Shown here piece after piece: positions 34,560-41,824 of a DNA stretch of 64,000 bases (the first letter of the stretch is position 1; the number at the start of each line of letters is the position of its first letter). The position numbers were made by a program, and so were the translations under genes. The DNA lies in NCBI RefSeq assembly GCF_037023745.1, contig NZ_CP146101.1, forward strand, positions 7,358,001 through 7,422,000, in the 5' to 3' direction. Source of the stretch: Streptomyces sp. SCSIO 30461. GTDB lineage: Bacteria > Actinomycetota > Actinomycetes > Streptomycetales > Streptomycetaceae. Below the pieces are notes generated by a model. The model was not told the origin of the DNA, ran no database searches, and saw only the letters and a list, made by a program, of their open reading frames with translations.

Positions 34560-34676
34560 GGCGCACCTGTCCCTCGCAAGGGTTCCCGCACCAGGGCGAG
34601 GGGCCCGGCTTGTCCAGTCCAACGACATCGCGGTGAACGGTTTGCCTGCGCCGGAGCGGTCGCGACCCAGCAGCCG

Positions 34677-34722
34677 AAAAAAGAAACGGCCCCTGCCTGC
34701 GAAAACACAGACAGGGGCCGTT
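34677..34722 (-). terminator. strong intrinsic terminator downstream of tRNA-Tyr
   Basis: On the minus strand AACGGCCCCTG pairs with CAGGGGCCGTT (plus three more pairs beyond a mismatch) and is followed by TTTCTTTTTT (34686-34677). This is the best classical terminator in the window. Confidence 0.9.
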
Positions 34723-34731
34723 CTCATCGCG

Positions 34732-34813
34732 TGGCGGCGCCAGGATTCGAACCTGGGTAGGCTAAGCCGACGGATTTACAGTCCGCTCCCATTGGCCACT
34801 CGGGCACACCGCC
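34732..34813 (-). tRNA. tRNA-Tyr (GTA)
   Basis: An 82-base class II tRNA: acceptor GGCGGTG/CGCCGCC plus A, anticodon GTA in GACTGTAAATCC, long variable arm, T-arm CCAGGTTCGAATCCTGG. As I recall, tRNA-Tyr is the chromosomal target of the integrating plasmid SLP1 in S. coelicolor; no duplicate of its 3' half is visible in this window. Confidence 0.96.
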
Positions 34814-35025
34814 ATGGGATCGCTGCCGGAGTGTCCGCTCTCGGCGGTGCTCCCTGGCAACGACGTAAACAATACCTGATGCGCGGGGGTGCTTCGCCAC
34901 CGGATTGATCAGCGCCTCGACGGAGTCGGATGGCTAGGCTTGCCGCAGCGGTCCGCCGGAGCCCGGCAGGCCGTACAGGCACCGACACGCCACGATTCGC
35001 CCACGACATCAAGGAGCCACAGCAC

Positions 35026-35514
35026 ATGGCCGACTCCAGTTTCGACATCGTCTCGAAGGTCGAGCGGCAGGAGGTCGACAACGCCCTCAACCAGGCCGCC
35101 AAGGAGATCTCGCAGCGCTACGACTTCAAGAACGTCGGGGCGTCGATCTCCTGGTCCGGCGAAAAGATCCTGATGCAGGCGAACTCCGAGGAGCGGGTGA
35201 CCGCCATCCTCGACGTCTTCCAGTCCAAGCTGATCAAGCGGGGGATCTCGCTGAAGGCCCTCGACGCAGGTGAGCCGCAGCTGTCCGGCAAGGAGTACAA
35301 GATCTTCGCCTCGATCGAGGAGGGGATCTCCCAGGAGAACGCCAAGAAGGTCGCGAAGGTCATCCGAGATGAGGGGCCGAAGGGCGTCAAGGCTCAGGTG
35401 CAGGGCGACGAGCTGCGGGTCAGCTCGAAGAGCCGGGACGACCTCCAGGCCGTGATCGCGCTGCTGAAGGGCCAGGACTTCGACTTCGCGCTCCAGTTCG
35501 TGAACTACCGCTGA
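35026..35514 (+). CDS. YajQ-family nucleotide-binding protein
   Basis: The 162-residue protein [19 protein letters not shown] belongs to the YajQ (UPF0234) family, two RRM-like domains; family members bind cyclic di-GMP or RNA and some act as transcriptional co-regulators. KYDFKN-type motif appears as [14 protein letters not shown], and the C-terminus is the conserved [13 protein letters not shown] at 35026 has AAGGAG upstream. The last 20 bases of the gene form the left copy of a 21-bp direct repeat that bounds an integrated element, so the gene is kept intact while its natural downstream DNA has been displaced by 6.7 kb. Confidence 0.93.
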   Translation: MADSSFDIVSKVERQEVDNALNQAAKEISQRYDFKNVGASISWSGEKILMQANSEERVTAILDVFQSKLIKRGISLKALDAGEPQLSGKEYKIFASIEEGISQENAKKVAKVIRDEGPKGVKAQVQGDELRVSSKSRDDLQAVIALLKGQDFDFALQFVNYR

Positions 35515-35515
35515 C
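35495..35515 (+). repeat. attL-like direct repeat (left copy)
   Basis: The 21 bases are identical to 42173-42193 and differ from them on both outer flanks. They comprise the last codons and stop of yajQ plus one base. Confidence 0.88.
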
Positions 35516-35557
35516 GATCCCCTTTGACCTGCACCAACGCGGTCAGGCTGAGCGAGC

Positions 35558-35578
35558 AGGGCACAACGGGGGCACATC
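35558..35578 (+). repeat. left arm-type repeat (AGGGCACA-N4-GGGCACAT)
   Basis: Two GGGCACA boxes with a 4-base spacer, 43 bases inside the left direct repeat. The same arrangement recurs near the right end at 42050-42069, in the same orientation, as expected for integrase arm-binding sites. Confidence 0.6.
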
Positions 35579-35642
35579 ACCGAGCACGGACTCGACTGCC
35601 GCCCTCGTTGTGTCCTCCTCGTCCGGCCACAGATGCGTGTAG

Positions 35643-37193
35643 GTGTCGACCGCCGCCGCACGCTCCGTGGTCCCCTTCCGCCGTCCGGAACGGGCGGCGG
35701 AGCCCTCGCGCACACCGCAGCAGGAACGCCAGCCGCCACAGGCCGAGGTACTGCGCTTGCTCGGACAGAACAGATTCCGCTATCTGCATCACAACGGCGC
35801 CCCGTACGCCGTGCCGTACGACGGCCCGCCCGTCGCCGTACCGCTTCGCGCCACCGCCAGTACGGGCACGGGCAGTCTGCGGCAGCGCCTCATTCACGCG
35901 TACGTAACTGAGCACAACCGCACCCCCTCGCAGTCCGCGCTCGCCGACGCCGTGGCGGCGCTCGACGCGCTCGCCATGCACGCGGCCGAGGTCGAGCTGC
36001 CGCTGCGCATCGCCGCCGACCCCAACGACGGCGTCGTGACATGGCTCGACCTCGGCCGCCCCGATGGGGAGTCGGTACGCCTCGCCCCAGGCGAGTGGGC
36101 ACTGACCCATCCCGACCCTGAGATCGGGCCCGTATGGCGACGTAGCAGGCTGGTGCGCCCTCTGCCGCGCCCTGACCGGGTAGCGGGTGGCTGGCGCGCG
36201 GGCATCGAGGAGTTCGCCGAACTGCTGCCGTTCACCTCCGAGACGCTGCCGCTTGCCGTCGGCTGGCTGCTCGCCGCGCTGCGCCCAAATATCCCGCGGC
36301 CGGTCGCGTACCTGACGGGCGAGCAGGGCACAGGCAAGAGCACGTCGGGGCAGATGCTCGCCGGGGTCATCGAGGGCGCCCGCGCTCCCCTGCGCCAGGC
36401 GCCCGAGAACCTGCGCGACCTCGGGCCGACCACCGCCGCCGGATGGGTGCTCGCCCTCGATAACCTCTCAGGCTTGCCCGGGTGGTTGTCCGATGCCCTG
36501 TGTCGCATCGTCACTGGCGACGCGCAGGTGACGCGCGCTCTGTACACCGACGATGACGTGAACGTGTTGACCTACCAGCGACCTGTACTGCTCACCGGGA
36601 TCGACCTCGGGGCGCTGCGCAACGACCTCGCCGAGCGGATGTTGCCACTCGAACTCTCACCCATCTCTCGGCACAAGCGGCGCACCGCGGGCGCCTTGTG
36701 GGCGGCGTACGAGCAGGCGCATCCGCGCATTCTTGGCGCGCTGCTCGACCTCGCCGCCGGCATCTGGGCCGAACTCCCGTATGCAGCAACTCACTTGACA
36801 GAGCGTCCGCGCCTGGCTGACTTCGCCGAACTACTGCACGCCCTCGACCGTGTCACCGGCTGGCGCAGCCTCGACGCGTTCAACGCCACACAGGACGCGC
36901 TGAACGAGACGGTTCTCGACGGGCACCCGGTTGCCGCCGCACTGCGTGAGTGGGCCACCTCTCACGCCTTCCCGCACGGCGGCTGGACGGGCACCATGGC
37001 CGAGCTACATCGGCTGCTCGGCAGCGACGGGCGCGGCTTCGCCGACGGCTGGCCCAAGACGCCCGCCGTCCTCAGCGCCCGCATCCGCCAGGTCGCCCCC
37101 GCGCTCCGCTCCCGAGGTATCCACGTGGCCCGCACCTCGGGCAGCAACAAGCACGGGAAGACATGGGCCGTGACCTACATCCCGCCGTCATGA
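35643..37193 (+). CDS. primase/helicase-type P-loop ATPase of an integrative element
   Basis: A 516-residue protein. The first 45 residues are Pro/Arg-rich and disordered; residues 45-185 resemble the accessory domain found before such ATPases (YLHHNGAPYAVPY, VTEHNRTPSQSALADAV). The ATPase core has Walker A TGEQGTGKST at 225-234, a Walker-B-like VLALDNLSGLP around 269-279, RIVTGDAQVTRALYTDDD and a sensor-type VLLTGIDLGALRNDLAERML. The C-terminal ~110 residues look like a winged-helix DNA-binding part. Family members sit in Streptomyces plasmids and integrated elements, often after a Prim-Pol gene, absent here. The GTG start has no strong Shine-Dalgarno, so an upstream fusion or loss is possible. 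Confidence 0.75.
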   Translation: MSTAAARSVVPFRRPERAAEPSRTPQQERQPPQAEVLRLLGQNRFRYLHHNGAPYAVPYDGPPVAVPLRATASTGTGSLRQRLIHAYVTEHNRTPSQSALADAVAALDALAMHAAEVELPLRIAADPNDGVVTWLDLGRPDGESVRLAPGEWALTHPDPEIGPVWRRSRLVRPLPRPDRVAGGWRAGIEEFAELLPFTSETLPLAVGWLLAALRPNIPRPVAYLTGEQGTGKSTSGQMLAGVIEGARAPLRQAPENLRDLGPTTAAGWVLALDNLSGLPGWLSDALCRIVTGDAQVTRALYTDDDVNVLTYQRPVLLTGIDLGALRNDLAERMLPLELSPISRHKRRTAGALWAAYEQAHPRILGALLDLAAGIWAELPYAATHLTERPRLADFAELLHALDRVTGWRSLDAFNATQDALNETVLDGHPVAAALREWATSHAFPHGGWTGTMAELHRLLGSDGRGFADGWPKTPAVLSARIRQVAPALRSRGIHVARTSGSNKHGKTWAVTYIPPS

Positions 37194-37259
37194 CCCGCCA
37201 CCCGCCCTCGACGCGCCCCGGAACGGCACCCCGCCGCCCCGGGGCGCAGCCGTCTCTCG

Positions 37260-37576
37260 GGGGACGCGTGGGGGACGACAGGGGACGCGTCTCGCACCGC
37301 GCAGCGTCCCCGCGAAACCCTGTTCCTGCCTGCGGAAACGGACGAACGCCCCCACCAGGAGGACGCGGGGGACGCTCTACCCCCCTCTCCTCTCTGTCCT
37401 GATGAGAAGAGGAGGGAAGAAGGGAGAGAGCAGCCCGGAAAGTGCGTCCCCCACGTCCCCGCCGTCCCCCGGCCACACTTCAAAATGTCGCGCTGCGACC
37501 GGTCGCGGCCTTGCGCGCGCGGGCGCGCGCGAATACCGCACCCCACTGACATTCGGTGTCGGCTGCGGAGGGGACG
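37260..37576. repeat. nine GGGGACG heptamers, iteron-like (candidate origin)
   Basis: GGGGACG occurs on the plus strand at 37260, 37271, 37281, 37368 and 37570 and on the minus strand (CGTCCCC) at 37305, 37445, 37454 and 37463. The first three are spaced 11 and 10 bases, the last inverted three exactly 9. The region lies directly after the helicase-type gene, in a 390-base gap without genes, next to a GC-alternating tract (GCGCGCGCGGGCGCGCGCG near 37512-37530). Confidence 0.7.
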
Positions 37577-37583
37577 TCTCTCG

Positions 37584-37826
37584 TCAGCAGGGGTCGAGGA
37601 AGCGTGCTGCCTCGCGGGCGTCCGGAGCGACGCCGACCGGTGTCCAGGTGCGCCCGTCCCACTCCAGCAGCAGGCGGGGGGCAGCAGGGGCTACGTGGGC
37701 GGCGTGGACGCCGGGGGCGAGAGGCAGAACGCGGCGAGTGCCAGCGATCTGCCGATCCGAGGCGCGCTGCCGATCGCGGCGCGCGAACCAGTCGGCTAGC
37801 GGTTCATTCTCGGGTTGCTCGCCCAC
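37584..37826 (-). CDS. small conserved-looking protein downstream of the methyltransferase
   Basis: I do not recognise a named domain. The 80-residue product starts at the GTG at 37826, 11 bases after the methyltransferase stop and behind a strong TAGGAGGG. It contains WFARRDRQRASDRQIAG, VLPLAPGVHAAHVAPAAPR and LLLEWDGRTWTPVGVA and ends RFLDPC. The WDGRTWTPV strand-turn looks like a small beta unit. It is the last gene of the minus-strand operon of the element. Its 3' end reaches the iteron-like region. Confidence 0.65.
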   Translation of the reverse strand: MGEQPENEPLADWFARRDRQRASDRQIAGTRRVLPLAPGVHAAHVAPAAPRLLLEWDGRTWTPVGVAPDAREAARFLDPC

Positions 37827-37836
37827 CCTCGCCCTC

Positions 37837-39000
37837 CTATCGCTGCGCGCGTGGTACGCGGTTGTCTGGTTCGTCCAACCATGGTGTAGCACTGCCAGGC
37901 GTGATCGTGAGGCCGAACCTGTCGACTGCTGGCTGTCCCTGCGATTCCCACCAACGGTAAGCCGCTTCTACCTCTGTCCAGAGTTGGCGGGGTCCAGCCT
38001 GGTAGACCTCGCCGGGTTCGCCGACGGCTGCCCACCGTACGGCCGCCCACGAACGGTCATTCAGGCTGTAGAACCACGCGGCATGGTTGCCGTCGGGCTG
38101 CTCGTAGATGGTGTGGGTGCACGACGGTACGGTGAGGCCGATGATGAACTGGGTGGCGTCGAGTTCCATCGGTCCGATGTCGGCGGAACTACTGTCGGCG
38201 GCAGTCCAGTCGGTGACGTAATCGGTGTGCTGCGGCCAACTGCCCCGGTCGTGCCGGTCCTTCATGAATTCCACAGCCCTGGTGAAGCGGCCCGATGCGG
38301 TACCGCCATTCACGACGAGACGGACGATGGCGTCACGACTGGTGTAGTGCGTGCCGTAGGGGGCGACGATCACCCCGCCGGGGCGTGTCTGTGCGATCCA
38401 CGCGGGCGGGATGGCACGCACGGCGTAGGTGGCCAGGATGCGGTCGTACGGTGCTGTTGGCAGGTAGCCGTCGCGTCCGTCGCCGATAACCATCGTGGTG
38501 TAAAGGCCCATGCCGCAGAGACGTTCGCGAGCGGCCCGGGATACAGCCGGGTCAAGATCGACGGTGAAGACGCTTCGCCATCCGAGCCTGTGAGCGAGCA
38601 GTCCCGCTGTCTCGCCCGCGCCGGTTCCGACATCGAGTGCCTGCATGCCCGCGTCCACGTCGAGATCACCAAGCGCGCCGTAGACAACGCTCGGCATGCT
38701 GGCGCTGGACGTCGGCACGTTGCCGGGGGCGGTTCCGCGGTGGGCGCCATCGTCCCATTGGGTAACGATCGGCATGTCGGCATCGGCGTACCGGTGCCAG
38801 GCGTCGGGGGCGTCGGACCGGCTGACGGCGGTGGCCTTCCCTGTTTCCATGTTGAAAGGCCACATGAGGTCGGGAAGGAAAGCGGCGCGGTCGACGGCCG
38901 CGAACGTGGGTGCCCAGTCTGAGGACATCGCACCCGTCTGGAGCAGGGCGCGCCCCAGCCGAGTACGGCTGGGGCGCTCCTGGTGCTGTTGGGCGGTCAC
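37837..39000 (-). CDS. PIMT-type SAM-dependent methyltransferase
   Basis: The 387-residue enzyme resembles protein-L-isoaspartate O-methyltransferases of the kind found with ribosomal peptides in actinomycetes. The N-terminal FAAVDRAAFLPDLMWPFN and DMPIVTQWDDG and the substrate-loop PTSSASMPSVV match PIMT architecture. SAM motif I is ALDVGTGAGE at 121-130, motif II VFTVDLDPAVS, and post-motifs IGDGRDGYLP and YDRILATYAV follow. A C-terminal domain of about 170 residues is additional to plain PIMT. Its GTG overlaps the stop of a 35-codon ORF (GTGA), so translation of both is coupled. Possible role: methylating the peptide or another Asp/iso-Asp substrate (inference). Confidence 0.8.
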   Translation of the reverse strand: MTAQQHQERPSRTRLGRALLQTGAMSSDWAPTFAAVDRAAFLPDLMWPFNMETGKATAVSRSDAPDAWHRYADADMPIVTQWDDGAHRGTAPGNVPTSSASMPSVVYGALGDLDVDAGMQALDVGTGAGETAGLLAHRLGWRSVFTVDLDPAVSRAARERLCGMGLYTTMVIGDGRDGYLPTAPYDRILATYAVRAIPPAWIAQTRPGGVIVAPYGTHYTSRDAIVRLVVNGGTASGRFTRAVEFMKDRHDRGSWPQHTDYVTDWTAADSSSADIGPMELDATQFIIGLTVPSCTHTIYEQPDGNHAAWFYSLNDRSWAAVRWAAVGEPGEVYQAGPRQLWTEVEAAYRWWESQGQPAVDRFGLTITPGSATPWLDEPDNRVPRAQR

Positions 39001-39104
39001 TTGCGGTGGCCTCCATCACCGGGCGGGCTACTGCCGTCAGGGGACGGCGGCGGCGGGGGCGGCGGCGGTTGGATGGGCGCGGGCTTTCCAGAGTGGTTTC
39101 CCAC
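38997..39104 (-). CDS. 35-residue proline-rich peptide, coupled to the methyltransferase
   Basis: A GTG at 39104 preceded by AAGGGAGAG (8-base spacing) opens a 35-codon frame whose stop overlaps the methyltransferase start. The peptide begins MGNHSGKPAPIQ (GTG read as Met), has eight consecutive prolines, then SPDGSSPPGDGGHRK. It includes Asp-Gly twice and Asn early on; Asp-Gly is the sequence most prone to isoaspartate/succinimide formation, the substrate class of PIMT enzymes. An ATG-led longer version (to 39134) exists but lacks a Shine-Dalgarno. It may be a ribosomal peptide precursor or only a translational leader. Confidence 0.55.
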   Translation of the reverse strand: MGNHSGKPAPIQPPPPPPPPSPDGSSPPGDGGHRK

Positions 39105-39201
39105 TGGATTCTCTCCCTTCGTGGTTTCCATCATGACGCTGGACGGGTGTGCCCTTGCTGGAATTCGGGCGCTCTCGACCCGTCCCAACACCAACCACCA
39201 C

Positions 39202-39552
39202 TCACTCTCTGCGGGTTAGGTGGTCGGCGCGTGGTGCGCCCTGCGGCGGGGTGTGCGGGCCCGTGGGGAACGGGTGGGATCGTCCCCGCCGCAGGGCAGT
39301 CTCTAGAGGGCAGTTCGAGCACGCTGTTCGGCGCGGTGTATCGGTGACCTGGTGGGGCTGATGTCCGGGCCAGAGACTGATGTACTCATGTCGTGCTCCG
39401 TCCATGAGTGGTCGGGAGCCGTGATGGTGGGCGAGCTGGCTGCGTCGCCGACGTGGGGGGGTGCAGATCAGCGCGGGCGGGGCGATGCCGAGGGCGGCAA
39501 GGACAGCGACGGCTCGGCCTGGTCCACGGGGCCGGGCGTGCTGGCCCCTCAT
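39202..39552 (-). CDS. hypothetical 116-residue protein, translationally coupled
   Basis: I recognise no family. The ATG at 39552 overlaps the stop of the upstream gene (ATGA) and has AAGGTG upstream, which supports it as real. The product is basic and His/Pro/Arg-rich with the early stretch AVAVLAALGIAPPAL, a HEYISLWPGHQ segment and a CxxC in ACSNCPLE. Low sequence complexity in the last 40 residues weakens the call. Confidence 0.5.
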   Translation of the reverse strand: MRGQHARPRGPGRAVAVLAALGIAPPALICTPPRRRRSQLAHHHGSRPLMDGARHEYISLWPGHQPHQVTDTPRRTACSNCPLETALRRGRSHPFPTGPHTPPQGAPRADHLTRRE

Positions 39553-39806
39553 GACGTCACCTTCGGGTGGGTATCGGGGGTGACCGGCACGGCGGGTTTG
39601 AGCGTTGTAGGGTCTGCCGTCCACTCCCACCCGCTCCCGTCAACAGGCCGGAGATGAGCGGTGCGCTTCACCACGCGGTCCGTGGCGCGGTTCCGCTCTA
39701 CCAAGACACTGCCGAGGATGCCCCGGCGGCCAGTACTGGGGTCGATGACTTCGCGGCCGGCGAGGCGATGCTGCACGCTTTCAAGGCACGTGTCCTGACC
39801 TACCAC
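39549..39806 (-). CDS. small protein of a type common in Streptomyces elements
   Basis: An 85-residue frame from a GTG behind AAAGGAGG. The core EVIDPSTGRRGILGSV and LRPVDGSGWEWTADP resembles short beta-rich proteins next to regulatory genes in actinomycete elements, usually ending WEADPxxL (from memory, no named domain). It heads the minus-strand operon: this gene, the 116-aa gene, the peptide, the methyltransferase, the 80-aa gene. Confidence 0.62.
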   Translation of the reverse strand: MVGQDTCLESVQHRLAGREVIDPSTGRRGILGSVLVERNRATDRVVKRTAHLRPVDGSGWEWTADPTTLKPAVPVTPDTHPKVTS

Positions 39807-39953
39807 CGGATGCCTCCTTTCGTTGGGGGGCGCTCAACCCGCTCTCTTACGGGAGCCGGGCGAGCGGGTTCCCGTGCCACGCGGGTACAGGTGTTTGGAG
39901 ATTGCGGCTCCCGAGCGGCTGTGACGATTCGACCGCACCGAGTAGCGTCGGTG

Positions 39954-39985
39954 TGACTCCGCGGGATGACTCCAACTTGGGGTCA
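39954..39985. promoter_or_regulatory. candidate operator between the element's divergent operons
   Basis: TGACTCC occurs at 39954-39960 and 39967-39973, and the second copy pairs as an imperfect palindrome with GGGGTCA at 39979-39985. The 231-base divergent gap between the small-protein gene and the XRE regulator is where autoregulation would act. Confidence 0.4.
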
Positions 39986-40037
39986 CCGTTGGAGGTTTGG
40001 CCGTGGCGTCAAAGCAGGCTCACTCGGGGGAGTCGGT

Positions 40038-41306
40038 ATGAGCAGCAATCCGCAAGACCCGCGCGCAGTAGTCGCCGCGTTGCTCGACGACCCGCGCCTA
40101 CTGTCGGCGTGCGCCGAGCGGGACATGGGCGCCGTGTTCCGACTGCTCAACAAACGGGGCGTAAGCACGCGCCGCCTCGCCGCGGCAGCAGACATCAGTC
40201 AGGGGCGTCTTTACGACTACATGAATGGGCGCACCCGAGTTGAAAAGCTGGCGCTGTTCGAGCAGATCGCGGACGCCTTCCACATCCCTGGCCGCCTCCT
40301 CGGCCTGTGCCGCCGCGCGTGGGAGCCGCCCGTAGCAGCCGTGCCGCAGCAACGCTCCGACTATGCAGGGCCGGACGGCAATGACCTGACCGCCATGGAC
40401 GCCTTCCGAAATGCGGACCGCCAGGCGGGGGGCGGGCGCCTGTACGGAGCGGTCGTACGGCATCTCACTGACCGGGTCGCGCCGCGACTGGTCGACACCA
40501 GCACTGGAGCGCAGGTGTTCGCCGCTGCGGCGGCACTGACGGAGATGGCGGGGTGGATGGCCCACGACTCGGGACACGATGACCGAGCCGACCGACACTT
40601 CGCGCGTGCGCTTCCCCTCGCTCGCGTCGCGGGTGACCTGCCGCTGGCAGCGCATGTTGCCGCCAGCAGTAGCCACTTAGCCCTCCAGACCGGCGACGCT
40701 GCGGGAGCGGCAGGCTGGGCACGGAGCGGGCTGGGCCTTGCTGCCCAAGGGCCGAGGATTCCGGCCTTGACCGCGCGGCTGCACACGATGCGGGCCCGAG
40801 CTCTCGCCGCAGAGCACCAGCACGCATCAGCCATGCGGGCGCTCGACGACGCTCACCGCGACCTGGAGACGGCGGGTGCGGGTGCGATGCATCCATGGTT
40901 GAGTCCGTTCGATGCCGCCGCCCTCGCCAGCGAATCCGCCCTCACGCTGCGGGACCTCGGGCAGTACGACAAGGCCCTTACCGCCGCCGAGCGTGCCGTA
41001 GCCCTGCGGGAAGACGGTAGGGCCCGCTCGCTGGCACTGAGCCGCATCACGCTCGCCGCTATCTACGTGCACCGGAGCGACCTTGATGCGGCGGTAACCG
41101 TCGGCCATGAATTGCTCATGACCAGCCCGACCCTTGGTTCTGTGCGGGTCGTTCAGGAACTCGACTCCCTTCGGCGGCTGCTGGAGCCCCACCGCGGGTA
41201 CCTGCCTGTGCGTGAGTACCTGACGCGCTTCGACGACGCAAGGAGGGCCAGAATGCTGCTCCTGGCCGACATCATCCCGCCATCCTCGGGAGGCACACCC
41301 GTATGA
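40038..41306 (+). CDS. XRE-family regulator with TPR-like C-terminal domain
   Basis: The 422-residue protein starts MSSNPQDPRAVV behind GGGGGAG. A helix-turn-helix occupies residues ~35-75 (GVSTRRLAAAADISQGRLYDYMNGR in part, residues 41-65, then VEKLALFEQIADAFHIPGRLLG). The remaining ~330 residues are helical repeats rich in Ala/Leu with TPR spacing (LRDLGQYDKALTAAERAVAL, ITLAAIYVHRSDLDAAV). Such regulators can bind peptides or pheromones. The stop overlaps the NUDIX start, so the two are co-translated. It is divergent from the methyltransferase operon and is its likely regulator. Confidence 0.85.
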   Translation: MSSNPQDPRAVVAALLDDPRLLSACAERDMGAVFRLLNKRGVSTRRLAAAADISQGRLYDYMNGRTRVEKLALFEQIADAFHIPGRLLGLCRRAWEPPVAAVPQQRSDYAGPDGNDLTAMDAFRNADRQAGGGRLYGAVVRHLTDRVAPRLVDTSTGAQVFAAAAALTEMAGWMAHDSGHDDRADRHFARALPLARVAGDLPLAAHVAASSSHLALQTGDAAGAAGWARSGLGLAAQGPRIPALTARLHTMRARALAAEHQHASAMRALDDAHRDLETAGAGAMHPWLSPFDAAALASESALTLRDLGQYDKALTAAERAVALREDGRARSLALSRITLAAIYVHRSDLDAAVTVGHELLMTSPTLGSVRVVQELDSLRRLLEPHRGYLPVREYLTRFDDARRARMLLLADIIPPSSGGTPV

Positions 41307-41824
41307 GGCCCACGGCCCCGAACTCCACCGATCCGGTCGCTTGGAATGCCTATCTGGCGGAGGGGAACGCCACGCAGGCACGCAAGCGTGTAGCCGCTGA
41401 CGTCCTGCTACGTGATCCCGGCGGCCGCGTGTTGCTGGTGAACCCCACCTACAAGCCGGGGTGGGACCTGCCAGGCGGAATGGCCGAGGAGAACGAGCCT
41501 CCGCATGAAGCCGCCGCGAGGGAACTGCACGAAGAACTCGGCTTGGAGATCAGCCCGCGTGTGCTGCTGGTGGTCGATTGGGTGCCCCCGCATGGGCCGT
41601 GGGACGACCAGATCGCATTCATCTTCGACGGCGGCACCCTCGGACACGAGGAGGCCGAGGGGTTGCGTCCCCACGACGCCGAACTCTCCGAGATCATGTT
41701 CGTCGCACCCGACAAAGCCGCCGCGTTTCTTCAAGATCGCCTCTGCCGCCGCTTCGATGCGGCGATGCGTGCCGCTTCGGCCGGTATCCCTGCGTACCTC
41801 CACGATGGTGTGACCGTGATGTAG
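41303..41824 (+). CDS. NUDIX hydrolase
   Basis: A 173-residue hydrolase of X-linked nucleoside diphosphates. The Nudix box reads GGMAEENEPPHEAAARELHEE plus LGLEI, with the Gly, both Glu pairs and REL in place. Upstream VAADVLLRDPGGRVLLVNPTYKPGWDLPGG forms the first strand pair. The ATG overlaps the regulator stop as ATGA. It may process a signal nucleotide or clean up oxidised nucleotides; substrate not inferable. Confidence 0.88.
   Translation: MRPTAPNSTDPVAWNAYLAEGNATQARKRVAADVLLRDPGGRVLLVNPTYKPGWDLPGGMAEENEPPHEAAARELHEELGLEISPRVLLVVDWVPPHGPWDDQIAFIFDGGTLGHEEAEGLRPHDAELSEIMFVAPDKAAAFLQDRLCRRFDAAMRAASAGIPAYLHDGVTVM

Noticed and set aside
34732..34813. tRNA-Tyr as the attachment site of the element
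   Set aside because: No second copy of the tRNA 3' half is present; the duplicated sequence is the yajQ terminus.
37837..39104. Calling the methyltransferase operon a graspetide or FxLD-lanthipeptide cluster
   Set aside because: No ATP-grasp ligase, lanthionine synthetase or FxLD motif is encoded nearby; only the methyltransferase type is reminiscent.
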